From Syntrophomonadaceae bacterium (GTDB taxonomy: Bacteria > Bacillota > Dethiobacteria > DTU022): DNA of 56,890 nucleotides. The stretch spans positions 1 to 56,890 of the forward strand of contig PWGX01000008.1 in assembly GCA_003554615.1 (NCBI GenBank), in the 5' to 3' direction. The notes beneath the pieces were generated by a model, which was not told the origin of the DNA, did no database searches, and was given only the letters and a program-made list of their open reading frames with translations. Made by a program: the position numbers and the translations under genes. Positions 39,650-49,395 of this stretch are shown piece by piece (position 1 is the stretch's first letter; each line of letters begins with the position of its first letter).

Positions 39650-39785
39650 TCCTGTTTGATAAATTTAATTATTTTGTTTTAATACTTCGACAAGCGTGGT
39701 ATATACTCCTACAGGACGCACCGCAATAAACATATCTTTTGGTTCTTTACAATTAATTCAAAAACCCTTACAATAACAAATACAA

Positions 39786-39860
39786 GGGCGAATAGCTCAG
39801 CGGGAGAGCACCTGCCTTACAAGCAGGGGGTCGCAGGTTCAAAACCTGCTTCGCCCACCA
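39786..39860 (+). tRNA. tRNA-Val(TAC)
   Basis: GGGCGAATAGCTCAGCGGGAGAGCACCTGCCTTACAAGCAGGGGGTCGCAGGTTCAAAACCTGCTTCGCCCACCA; promoter TTTACA-N17-TACAAT just upstream. Confidence 0.97.
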
Positions 39861-39982
39861 TAGGGTTAACTGAATTAGGGCCTTGCATAATGCCAGGCCC
39901 TAATATTTTGCCTCCGCTGCAGGCATTGCCCTGTCAATAGAAACCAACCTTGATTCATCTCTTGTTATATTCGTTGTTACTC

Positions 39983-40552
39983 TCATGGAGTCTCAATCTT
40001 TGAAGCGACTTCTTCTTCCCGCAGGTTCAACCCTGTTTTTATATCTTTCAGCTGATCATAAATATTAAAGAACAGGATGACCAACTCCAGGTAAACTCTT
40101 AAAAAAATAACAGCGACTAACGCTCCAATCGGGGCTGTAATCAGGGCAATAAACACTCTCCCAAAACCGGTGGCTCCAACAGCTATTATGGATGAAATTA
40201 TGGCAGTAAACATTCCCAGTCCGATGCCCAGTAATCCCAGGATATACAGAGCTTTTATGATTTTGGGTGTGACCATTTCGGTCATATTTACATCAAAAAG
40301 AGATGCTAAAAACCCTTTCCCCCTGGAACTAAAATTTTCCTCAGGCTCCTGGAATGCTTTTTGCGGTTCCGGCGGGATTTCCTCCGTGGGGGGGACTTGT
40401 TCCGGTGGGGTTTCCCTTCCTTCGTATGGCCCCGAAGTGCCCGCGGGTTCGTCCGTCCGGTCTAAAAAAGAATGACAGTGCTTGCATTTGATTGCCTTAA
40501 TTTTGATTTCTTCCCCGCAATGGGGGCATTCCTTGTATTCCTGGTCGTTCAT
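39983..40552 (-). CDS. zinc-ribbon plus DUF4282-like membrane protein
   Basis: CPHCGEEIKIKAIKCKHC zinc ribbon, Pro-rich linker, two TM helices, ...RVYLELVILFFNIYDQLKDI. Confidence 0.7.
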   Translation of the reverse strand: MNDQEYKECPHCGEEIKIKAIKCKHCHSFLDRTDEPAGTSGPYEGRETPPEQVPPTEEIPPEPQKAFQEPEENFSSRGKGFLASLFDVNMTEMVTPKIIKALYILGLLGIGLGMFTAIISSIIAVGATGFGRVFIALITAPIGALVAVIFLRVYLELVILFFNIYDQLKDIKTGLNLREEEVASKIETP

Positions 40553-40899
40553 TTCCCGGCCTCCCTTTAATATTAGATTGTTTTAGCCTTATAAGCAGAT
40601 GTCCTTCATTATGATAATGGTGCTACTTGTAAAGTATAATTTAACCGGTGGAGGTTTACAATATCTAGATTTGGCTGTTCGGACGGTATTTGTATTAAAC
40701 AGCCCGGCAGGCCTTTATTATTAGCGGTTTTTTAAAGCAGGATTTTACGGCCCAAAAAAGAAGAAGATTTATTAGCGCTTTAAAATATTTATCTTACGTG
40801 TAAATACTAGTGGTTTAATCAAAAGAAACCGGAATTTGATGGATTATCCCCGGAATGTTTAGGCGGCTTGTTAAACATTAAAAAAGGAAGTGAAAGACT

Positions 40900-41478
40900 A
40901 TGGAAGTAAAAAAACCTGATCGGGAAGAAGCAATGGCCCTGCTGAGAAAACACAATCAGAATGAGGCTTTAATCAAACATGCTTTGGCGGTTGAAGCAGT
41001 CATGGGGCATTTTGCTGAGAAGTTTGGTGAAGATCCGGAAAAATGGCGGGCAATAGGTTTAATCCATGACCTGGATTATGAAAAATACCCCGACGAGCAC
41101 TGCCATAAAACAAGGGAAATGCTGGAGGAAGAAGGATGGCCTGAAGACTATATCCGGGCGGTGCAAAGCCATGGCTGGAAAATCTGCACAGATGTAGAAC
41201 CCAGGGAGCCTATGGAAAAAATCCTTTATGCCATAGATGAATTAACCGGCCTGATCGTGGCTACTGTTTTAATGCGGCCCAGCAAAAGCATTATGGATCT
41301 AAATGCCAAGTCGGTAAAAAAGAAATGGAAGCAAAAAGGTTTTGCAGCCGGTGTCGACCGCGGTATCATAGAAGAGGGGGCCAACCTTCTCGGCATGGAT
41401 GTTACCGAACTTATAGAGGAAACAATCAAGGGAATGCAGAATGCGGCAGACGAACTTGATTTAAAGGGCAACCTTTAA
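40900..41478 (+). CDS. HD domain (HDIG) hydrolase
   Basis: LIKHALAVEAVMGHFAEKF...WRAIGLIHDLDYEKYPDEHCHKT. Confidence 0.88.
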   Translation: MEVKKPDREEAMALLRKHNQNEALIKHALAVEAVMGHFAEKFGEDPEKWRAIGLIHDLDYEKYPDEHCHKTREMLEEEGWPEDYIRAVQSHGWKICTDVEPREPMEKILYAIDELTGLIVATVLMRPSKSIMDLNAKSVKKKWKQKGFAAGVDRGIIEEGANLLGMDVTELIEETIKGMQNAADELDLKGNL

Positions 41479-41779
41479 ACTTTGCTTATAAAAAATTACT
41501 TCCAGTAGAGGGCCTGCTTGATTTAATCAGCCAGGTTCTTCATTTTGGATCGGATATTTAAAACTTATCCCCTCCTGTTCATTTCTTTGCTATGGCTTGA
41601 TGCTGAAAATGGGCTCGTCCCTGACAATAAGCCGTTAAGTTATTTCTTAAATTGTGTATTTCCCCCTGGAATCATGTATAATTTATTACAGTTCTAAAGA
41701 ATAACCATGTAACCTTGTATTACAGTAAATCCGGTTATGTTAAAAGCAAAAATAGGACTAATTTGCGGGAAGTGTTTTT

Positions 41780-42892
41780 TTGGGTGTATCAGCGAATAAT
41801 CATAAAGTAATTGTCGCCATGAGCGGTGGAGTAGATAGCTCTGTAGCGGCCTTTTTATTGAAGGAAGCCGGCTATGATGTAGTTGGTGTTACCCTTCGGA
41901 TGTGGGTTGATCCTTTGTCCGAAGCACAGGCAGGGGAAGAGGCTAAAAGCTGTTGTTCTTATGAAGCCGTCCTTGATGCTCAAAAAGTGGCCGCCCTGCT
42001 TGATATTCCCCATTACGTCTTAAACATGAAGGATGAATTCTATGAAAACGTTGTTTGTGATTTTACGTCCGAATACCTGCTGGGCAGAACCCCCAATCCC
42101 TGTGTTGAATGTAACCGGACCGTTAAATTCTCTTTTCTGCTGCAAAAAGCAAGGGGACTGGGAATTAACCGCCTGGCTACAGGGCATTATGCCCGCATAA
42201 AATATGATGAAACAAGTGGCAGCTATAAACTTTACCGGGGGGTTGACAGGCAGAAAGACCAGAGTTATATGCTTTATGTCCTCACCCAGGAAGAACTAAG
42301 AGCAAGCCTGTTTCCGGTTGGAGATAAGACCAAGCAGGAAATCCGGGAAATTGCAGAAAGAGGAAAGCTTAAGGTGGCAGGTAAAGAAGAGAGCCAGGAA
42401 ATATGTTTTATTCCCGACAACGATTACCGTTCTTTCATGGAGAGGATGTGCCCGGAAGCCGCCCGGCCGGGCGACATTTTTTCTACTTCCGGTGAAAAAC
42501 TTGGCCGTCACCAGGGGATAGCCTTTTATACGATCGGGCAGCGCAAAGGGCTGGGCATAACTTATTCTGAGCCTTTATATGTCATCGATATTGATCCTTC
42601 CGGGAACCGTATAATTGTAGGAACAGAACCGGAAACTTACAGCTCGGGGATGATCGTAGAAAAACTCAATTATATTTCCGGTACTGCTCCCTCAAAACCC
42701 TTTAAAATCGAGGTCAAGATACGTTATCGAGCCCTGGCTGTACCGGCCACCTTATACCCGCCGGAAAATGGTCATGCCAGGGTGGATTTTGAGTCAAAAC
42801 AGAAAGCGGTTACTCCCGGCCAGTCGGCGGTTTTTTATGACGGCGATGAAGTTTTGGGCGGCGGTTTAATTAATGGGCCCATAAAAAAATAA
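41780..42892 (+). CDS. mnmA: tRNA 2-thiouridylase MnmA
   Basis: VIVAMSGGVDSSVAAFLLKEAGYDVVGVTLRMW...GRTPNPCVECNRTVKF...ATGHYARI...EESQEICFIPD; probable TTG start. Confidence 0.97.
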   Translation: MGVSANNHKVIVAMSGGVDSSVAAFLLKEAGYDVVGVTLRMWVDPLSEAQAGEEAKSCCSYEAVLDAQKVAALLDIPHYVLNMKDEFYENVVCDFTSEYLLGRTPNPCVECNRTVKFSFLLQKARGLGINRLATGHYARIKYDETSGSYKLYRGVDRQKDQSYMLYVLTQEELRASLFPVGDKTKQEIREIAERGKLKVAGKEESQEICFIPDNDYRSFMERMCPEAARPGDIFSTSGEKLGRHQGIAFYTIGQRKGLGITYSEPLYVIDIDPSGNRIIVGTEPETYSSGMIVEKLNYISGTAPSKPFKIEVKIRYRALAVPATLYPPENGHARVDFESKQKAVTPGQSAVFYDGDEVLGGGLINGPIKK

Positions 42893-42959
42893 GATAATCC
42901 GATTATAGGCATTACCGGGAATAATATCCTAAGATAGTTGGTCAAGGAGGAAAGGTGTC

Positions 42960-44273
42960 ATGAAAAAGGTAGTTGTATTCGGAGCCGGCAGAATAGCAGC
43001 CCCGTGTGTTCGACACATGCTCAAAGATCCTGATTTACAAGTGGTAGTAGTAGATAAGGTAATTGAAAACGCCCAAAAGATTATTGCCAATCATCCCGGT
43101 GGCGAAGCGGTTTCTTTGGACCTGCAGGATGCCGACAACTTAATAGATGAGGCAGATCTGGTGGTGAGCCTGCTGCCTCGCTTTTTAGATCTGCAGGTGA
43201 TTAATAAGTGTATTGAGCATAAGACATCTCTTGTTTTCCCTAATTTTTTATCGCCCGAAATAAAAGATCTGGATCAAAAAGCAAAGGAAGCCGGGATTAC
43301 TGTTCTTGGTGAAATTGGCTTGGATCCGGGAATTGATCACATGTCAGCCGTAAAAGTAATTGATGAAATTAAGGAAAAAGGCGGAGCAGTAAAAAAATTT
43401 AGTTCATGGTGCGGGGGGCTTCCCGCTCCGGATGCGGCAAATGAGCCGGTGAGGTACAAGTTTTCCTGGTCTCCAGAAGAGGCTATCGAAGCCTGCACCT
43501 GCCCGGCTCGTTTCCAGAAGCAAGGGAAAGAAATAAATATCTCCGGCAGTGAATTAATGAAACACTATTCTTTTAAAAATGTGGCGGGATGCGGTTGGTT
43601 TGAAGAATATCCTAACAGCGATGCTATTTTTTATATTGATATATACGGTATACCGGAAGTTGACACGATTTACCGGGGCACTTTTCGCTATCCCGGCTGG
43701 TGTGAAACCATAGCCTGTCTATATGAAGTTGGAATGTTTGACACCCGTGTTGAAGACGTCGGGAATATGACTTATAAGGAATATATTTGTAAGCGGATTG
43801 GTTTGTCAAGCAATGAAAATATTGCCAGGGCCCTGGCTGAATACCTGGGGGTCCGGGAGTATTCAGTGGTGATTAAAAATATTGAGTGGCTTGGGTTTTT
43901 TAACAATGAGCCTCTACCGTTTGAACAGGCTGCAGCAAAAGAAATTTTGTCAGATCTTTTATTAAAAAAACTCAGCTATGGTAAAGGGGAAAGAGACCTG
44001 GTGGTTATGGTCCATGAATTTGATGTTCTTCAACCGGGCGGAAAAGCGGGGCGAATTACATCGACCCTGGTTGAATACGGAGAACCGGACGGCGATTCGG
44101 CAATGGCCAGGACTACCGGACTTCCGGTGGCGATTGCCGCCAAAATTATTGTCAGGGGGAAATACGGCAAGCCGGGAGTGCAAATTCCTGTAGACAGGGA
44201 ATTGTATCGGCCTGTGCTAAAAGAACTGGAAGAATTAGGTATTTACTTGAAGGACACTTATGTTGAACTATAG
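42960..44273 (+). CDS. saccharopine dehydrogenase family protein
   Basis: MKKVVVFGAGRIAAPCVRHMLKD...LGEIGLDPGIDHMSAVKVIDEI...SWCGGLPAPDAANEPVRYKFSWSPE. Confidence 0.88.
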   Translation: MKKVVVFGAGRIAAPCVRHMLKDPDLQVVVVDKVIENAQKIIANHPGGEAVSLDLQDADNLIDEADLVVSLLPRFLDLQVINKCIEHKTSLVFPNFLSPEIKDLDQKAKEAGITVLGEIGLDPGIDHMSAVKVIDEIKEKGGAVKKFSSWCGGLPAPDAANEPVRYKFSWSPEEAIEACTCPARFQKQGKEINISGSELMKHYSFKNVAGCGWFEEYPNSDAIFYIDIYGIPEVDTIYRGTFRYPGWCETIACLYEVGMFDTRVEDVGNMTYKEYICKRIGLSSNENIARALAEYLGVREYSVVIKNIEWLGFFNNEPLPFEQAAAKEILSDLLLKKLSYGKGERDLVVMVHEFDVLQPGGKAGRITSTLVEYGEPDGDSAMARTTGLPVAIAAKIIVRGKYGKPGVQIPVDRELYRPVLKELEELGIYLKDTYVEL

Positions 44274-44520
44274 AAGGTAATTTATTCTGGTTTAATCGGA
44301 GGTTGAAGTTCATTATTGTTCAGGACTTTAATTATGGCATAAGCATCAGAAATGGGATGAGGTTCAGGTAGTAATTACAACAACTATTTCATCTGCTGCT
44401 TACAGGGTTCTCTTTTATTGTTTCCGGTTTAATGTTTCTTTTTAGTACAAGCCAAATCGGCAGGCGCTGTTTAAGCAGGATTGCCGGCAGGTGTTTTTAA
44501 ACAGTTAAATTGATTGTATT

Positions 44521-44796
44521 GTGCGGATTTCAAGCCTGAACAATGCTGAAAAAGACGGATCTACACTGCGGTTCAGGGCTAAAAAAGATTCAAAGCTGTG
44601 GCAGGTAGAAGTTGTTGATATTAGAAACAATGAAGTAGTCCACGAAATACCTACTGAACGGGCCTTTGAAGTGGCAAACCGAATCCAGGGTCTTTATGGA
44701 ATTCTAATGGATGAAAAATGGATGAAAAAAGGTAAGGTTGTTTTGACCTGGAGCTGCCAGGCTTTCCGTCCAGCTTTTTTAAAATCCCGGTTATAA
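44521..44796 (+). CDS. FlaG-like domain small protein (GTG start)
   Basis: LRFRAKKDSKLWQVEVVDIRNNEVVHEIPTERAFEVANRIQGLYGILMDEK resembles FlaG; atypical 24-aa tail. Confidence 0.5.
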   Translation: MRISSLNNAEKDGSTLRFRAKKDSKLWQVEVVDIRNNEVVHEIPTERAFEVANRIQGLYGILMDEKWMKKGKVVLTWSCQAFRPAFLKSRL

Positions 44797-44887
44797 AATA
44801 GGAATACTTAAATTTACGCTTGACACCAGGGGCACAGCCCATCGGTACGGCTGGTTTTTCGCTCCCCACGCCTGGAGTTGTCCCATC

Positions 44888-44931
44888 AATATGATCTACT
44901 GCCCGACTGCCCGGCACCGGTAGATCATATT
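44888..44931. repeat. 12-bp perfect inverted repeat, 20-nt GC-rich loop
   Basis: aatatgatctac 44888-44899 / gtagatcatatt 44920-44931. Confidence 0.8.
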
Positions 44932-45165
44932 TGCCAAAATCAAGTTACATTTGACAAATCGGTTCTCTACAAGAAATAAAACCAGGTAACCCCTTAGGAT
45001 CTAAAAATAAGGTGAAAAATATTTGCCTGTATCAATATTTGATATATGCAATAAAAATTACTCCCTTCCTTCCCGGCATTGTCAGTTGTTTTAATTTCCC
45101 CGGAAATATTCTAATGAGAGCCCGGATATGATAAGATTAGATCATAAAAGTCCGGTTTTATCGGT

Positions 45166-47208
45166 ATGGGATGGGGTGTTTTAGTGTCAGGGTATACAGC
45201 CGGTTTGAACCGATTAATTATTTTAGCTTTCTCCTTAATATTAACCACTAGTTTATTTGCTTTGATTCCTGCTTCCGGTGCTCGAGCTTCAAATAACGAT
45301 CTGCCTGATCATGGGAACGAATTAAGCCTGACCATCCTTTACACCAATGATGAACACGGTGCCTTGATCCCCCATTCCCCGGCCGTCGATTTTCACCCTT
45401 ACAGGGAAAACCCTGCTGTTGGCGGATATGCCCGCCTGGCAGCAGTTGTTGAGGAGGTCAGGCAGAAAAAAGAGGCTGCAGGAGAACCTGTGTTATTGTT
45501 TTCCGGCGGCGATTTTATAGGAGGGACAGCCTACAGCTGGCTGGCTCCCCTGGGCTATGCACCTGAATTAAGTATAAAACAAAAGATCGGTTATGATGCG
45601 GTGATAATCGGCAACCATGAGTACGATTACGGTCCTGGTGTTTTAGCTAAATATCTTAAAGAGGCCGGGTACCCGGAAGCCCACCAGGAAACAGCAGTCC
45701 TGGCTTCAAATACCCTGGCGCCCCCCGATCACCCCCTGGCCCGGGAACAGTTATACCGGGAAAACCACCTTATCTCCCTTGACAACGGCCTGAAGGTGGG
45801 ATTGTTTGGATTAATGGGCAAAGACGCCGTTGCAGTCACCACGGCCAACGAACCGGTTGAATTTTCCGATCAGCACCAAGCAGCCCGCCGGATGGTGGAA
45901 ACACTTGAACAGCAGGGAGCTGACCTGATCATTGCTCTTACCCATTCCGGGGTGGAGGAAGATCGGGGCCTGGCTGCCGATGTTGCAGGGATCGATGTTA
46001 TAGTTGGCGGGCACTGCCACACCGCCCTGGAAGAACCGGTTATTGTAAATGATACGATCATTGTCCAGGCCGGCGCGCACCTGGAGTATGTGGGGCATCT
46101 CGAACTGACCCTTGACCTGTCTTCCGGCACGGTAAGCATTCGTAACGATCCTGATCAAGCCCCTTTCCTAAAAAAACTGGATCACTCGATCCCTCTTCAT
46201 CCCGGCATTGATGAAGCGATCGGGGCCTATACGGACATATTAAACGAATATATCGAGGAAAAAACGCAGGGGCGCTTCCAGCATATACTGGATCCGGTTG
46301 CTTTTTCCGAATTTAAACTTCCGGATTACCCCCCGCTGCAGGAAACACCGATGGGGAATTTTGTTGCCGATGCGATGCGCCTGGTGACCGCTGAGAAAAC
46401 CGGCCACGATCCTGATTTTGCCGTTCAGGCCAACGGTGTAATCAGGGGCAGTATTATACCGGGCGCCATGCCCCATTCTTACGGCAAAATATCTTTCTAC
46501 GATCTGGTTGAGCTGGTGGGGTTGGGGATGGGAGAAGATGGTCATGCTGGTTACCCTCTTATTGCCGCTTACCTGACGGGAGATGAAATAAGGCGCATTC
46601 TCGAGGTAGCTGTTTTGATGGAAGAAGTAATGGGCAATACATATTTCCTCCAGTTTTCCGGATTGCGCTATGATTATAACCCCCATAACGCTGTTTTATT
46701 CACGGTGCCTTTTTTAAACCTCCCGGTTCCCACGACCAGGGCGGTTGTCAACGCCGAAAAATATACGGGAGAAGGCCGGCAGGTGCCGGGAGAAGGCCCT
46801 TATGTTCCGATTGAAAAAGGAGACGAAGAACTGTACTGCCTGGTTACGGATGCCTATATCGCTTCTTTCCTGCCGATGGTCGGCGAAATGATTCCCCGGC
46901 TGGACGTGGTTTTAAAAGACCGGGACGGCACCCCTGTCGCAGTTGAAGATATTGAGAAACTGATCGTTCATATCAATGATGAGGAACTTAAAGTATGGCA
47001 GGCTGTGGTGGAATATGCCGCCGATCAGCCGGTGGGAGATTCGGGCCTGCCTGAAATCGAACCCTATTATGCTGCCCCTGCCGGCAGGATTAACCCGGTG
47101 TGGACGATACCGCTGATCATGTGGCCGCTGGTATTTTTCCTGACCCTGGCCCTGGGAGGATGCTACCTGTACAGGAGAAGAAAGAAGGGCCGCACCAGGC
47201 TGCAATAA
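45166..47208 (+). CDS. secreted, membrane-anchored 5'-nucleotidase/metallophosphatase (UshA-like)
   Basis: Signal peptide, LTILYTNDEHGALIP, LLFSGGDFIGGTAYS, IIGNHEYDYG, IIALTHSGVEEDR, VGGHCHTALE; C-terminal TM WPLVFFLTLALGGCYLYRRRKK. Exact start uncertain (45166 or 45184). Confidence 0.92.
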   Translation: MGWGVLVSGYTAGLNRLIILAFSLILTTSLFALIPASGARASNNDLPDHGNELSLTILYTNDEHGALIPHSPAVDFHPYRENPAVGGYARLAAVVEEVRQKKEAAGEPVLLFSGGDFIGGTAYSWLAPLGYAPELSIKQKIGYDAVIIGNHEYDYGPGVLAKYLKEAGYPEAHQETAVLASNTLAPPDHPLAREQLYRENHLISLDNGLKVGLFGLMGKDAVAVTTANEPVEFSDQHQAARRMVETLEQQGADLIIALTHSGVEEDRGLAADVAGIDVIVGGHCHTALEEPVIVNDTIIVQAGAHLEYVGHLELTLDLSSGTVSIRNDPDQAPFLKKLDHSIPLHPGIDEAIGAYTDILNEYIEEKTQGRFQHILDPVAFSEFKLPDYPPLQETPMGNFVADAMRLVTAEKTGHDPDFAVQANGVIRGSIIPGAMPHSYGKISFYDLVELVGLGMGEDGHAGYPLIAAYLTGDEIRRILEVAVLMEEVMGNTYFLQFSGLRYDYNPHNAVLFTVPFLNLPVPTTRAVVNAEKYTGEGRQVPGEGPYVPIEKGDEELYCLVTDAYIASFLPMVGEMIPRLDVVLKDRDGTPVAVEDIEKLIVHINDEELKVWQAVVEYAADQPVGDSGLPEIEPYYAAPAGRINPVWTIPLIMWPLVFFLTLALGGCYLYRRRKKGRTRLQ

Positions 47209-47287
47209 GTGCCCGTCGGTAGACACTTTCCGGTAATTATGCTAACTTTAAGCAAGAAACTACCCATAAGATTGGAGCTGATGAGGT

Positions 47288-48163
47288 TTGAAATGCCTGG
47301 CCTGGATCGACGGTTATGTGTGTGATATCTCCGAAGGCCAAGTTCCCCTGGAAGACAGGGGGTACCTATTCGGGGACGGGGTTTATGAAGTGATTAAGAT
47401 TTACAATGAGAAACCGTTTTACCTGCACCCTCACCTGCAAAGACTGCAAAACAGCGCCAATGCCATTGATATTGAGATTCCCTATTCGATGGAAGAAATT
47501 GAAACAGAAATTAACGGTTTGATCGAGAAAAGCGAATGCAGGGGCGGTTATTTATATATGCAGTTGACCAGGGGCAGTGCAAAGAGAGATCACCTTTTAC
47601 CTGAGGGCACCAGGCCCTCCATGGTGATGTATGTGAGGGAATTTACCTCTCCGGCCTCCATAGAAGATATCAAACCATCTTCATGTATAACCCTGCCTGA
47701 CGAAAGATGGATGAATTGCTATATCAAGTCGGTCAACCTTTTACCAAACGTTTTAGCCCGGCATAAAGCTGCTGAAGCCGGAGCGGAAGAAGCAATATTT
47801 TATCGCTCCGGCGGGATAGTCACCGAAGGCACCCGGACCAATATTTTTGCAGTTATAGATGGCGTGGTCCGGACCCATCCGGAATCAAAGCTGATTTTAT
47901 CCGGGATCACCAGGATGATAGCGCTTGATATTTTAAAGAAACTTGATGTTACAGTATCTGAAGCGGCCTTTAAACTCGAAGATTTGGAAAATGCAGCGGA
48001 GGTGTGGACTACATCTACAGGCATGGAGATAGCCCCGGTGGCGAAAATTAACGGGCGCCCGGTTAGTGATACGGTTCCCGGCCCGATCTGTAAGAAATTA
48101 ATTGAAGAATTCTGGAAAAAAGTCGAAGCTGAATGTTACGATGGCGGTAAGCGCCGGGATTAA
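47288..48163 (+). CDS. aminotransferase class IV (D-amino-acid/branched-chain type)
   Basis: LEDRGYLFGDGVYEVIKIYNEKPFYLHPHLQRL...YIKSVNLLPNVLARHKAAEAGAEEAIFYRSGGIVTEGTRTNIF. Confidence 0.93.
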   Translation: MKCLAWIDGYVCDISEGQVPLEDRGYLFGDGVYEVIKIYNEKPFYLHPHLQRLQNSANAIDIEIPYSMEEIETEINGLIEKSECRGGYLYMQLTRGSAKRDHLLPEGTRPSMVMYVREFTSPASIEDIKPSSCITLPDERWMNCYIKSVNLLPNVLARHKAAEAGAEEAIFYRSGGIVTEGTRTNIFAVIDGVVRTHPESKLILSGITRMIALDILKKLDVTVSEAAFKLEDLENAAEVWTTSTGMEIAPVAKINGRPVSDTVPGPICKKLIEEFWKKVEAECYDGGKRRD

Positions 48164-48217
48164 CCGGCGGTGATAACTGCAAAGACTCCTCTAGCATTGT
48201 CGATAAGGGGTGTAAAA

Positions 48218-49336
48218 ATGCTGGCTAAAGTTAAAACGGTAGCCGCTTACATGGAAGAACTTGCGCCTTCCACGATTGCCATGTCCGGCGATCCGGTCGG
48301 GCTCCAGCTCGGCCATCCTGAAGCGGAGGTCAAAAAAATACTGGTCGCCCTTGATCCGGGCTTCGATGCTATCCGGGAAGCCGCAGAGGCTGAAGCTGAT
48401 ATGCTGGTAACCCACCACCCCCTGTTTTACAATAAGATTGTTTCCCTGGATGAAAGCAATCCATCCGGACACCTGGCTGCGGAAGCACTGAGAAAAGGCA
48501 TGTGCATATTCAGCGCTCATACCAATTATGATATTGCTCCCCGCGGTGTTAACTACCGCCTGGCAGAGGCGCTGGGCCTTCCGGCCGAACAGGGCCGGGT
48601 GGTAGAGGTGACCGGCAGTGAACAGCTTTTAAAACTGGTGGTATTTATACCGGCCGGCCATGAAGACAATATTCGCGGCGCTCTATCCAGGGCGGGGGCC
48701 GGCCAGATAGGCAATTACAGCCACTGTACTTTTCAAGTGCCGGGAACAGGAACGTTTATGCCCGGCGAGGGCACCGATCCCTATATCGGCAGCCGGGACA
48801 GGCTCGAAAAAGTTGAGGAAATGCGCATGGAAACTATTCTTCCGGCGACCAGGAAAAAGGAAGTAATTAAGGCCTTGATTGAAGCTCATCCTTATGAAGA
48901 GGTTGCCTATGATCTTTACCCGCTGGCCCTGGAGGGCGGAAGCATAGGCCTTGGCCTGCAGTTTGAACTGGAAACACCGATTTCAATGGAATTCATTCTA
49001 GATAAGTGCCGGGTTACATTAAAGGCGGAATCCCTGCGCAGCTGGGATGCCGGTAAAAGCAGCTTCAACCGGGTGGCATTATGTGGAGGCAGTGGAGGGT
49101 CTTTGATTGAGCCGGTGGTCCGGCAGGGGGCAGAACTCCTCATCTCAGGTGATTTCCGGTACCATGATTTAAAACTGGCCCAGGCTTACGACCTGGCCCT
49201 GGTTGATGCCGGCCATGATGCAACCGAGTGGCCGGGAGTGGTGTACCTCCACAAATACCTGGAGGAACGTTTGAAAGCTGATCGGTACGAAACCGGAGTT
49301 AACCTGCAAACTTCGGTTTCCCCGGGCTGGAAATAA
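48218..49336 (+). CDS. NIF3/YqfO family (GTP cyclohydrolase I type 2-like)
   Basis: MLAKVKTVAAYMEELAPSTIAMSGDPVGLQLG...DMLVTHHPLFYNKI...FSAHTNYDIAPRGVNYRLAEALGL...SGDFRYHDLKLAQ. Confidence 0.95.
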   Translation: MLAKVKTVAAYMEELAPSTIAMSGDPVGLQLGHPEAEVKKILVALDPGFDAIREAAEAEADMLVTHHPLFYNKIVSLDESNPSGHLAAEALRKGMCIFSAHTNYDIAPRGVNYRLAEALGLPAEQGRVVEVTGSEQLLKLVVFIPAGHEDNIRGALSRAGAGQIGNYSHCTFQVPGTGTFMPGEGTDPYIGSRDRLEKVEEMRMETILPATRKKEVIKALIEAHPYEEVAYDLYPLALEGGSIGLGLQFELETPISMEFILDKCRVTLKAESLRSWDAGKSSFNRVALCGGSGGSLIEPVVRQGAELLISGDFRYHDLKLAQAYDLALVDAGHDATEWPGVVYLHKYLEERLKADRYETGVNLQTSVSPGWK

Positions 49337-49342
49337 CTTTTT

Positions 49343-49370
49343 AAAAAGGTAGGTTTACACCTACCTTTTT
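49343..49370 (+). terminator. terminator after nif3
   Basis: aaaaaggtaggt-ttac-acctaccttttt, perfect 12-bp stem. Confidence 0.85.
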
Positions 49371-49395
49371 CATTAACCGAGAGGGGTGTATAAGG

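Noticed and set aside
44274-44520. Imperfect direct repeat cggcaggcgctgtttaa / cggcaggtgtttttaaa near 44458-44507
   Set aside because: Short and degenerate; not clearly above chance in an intergenic region.
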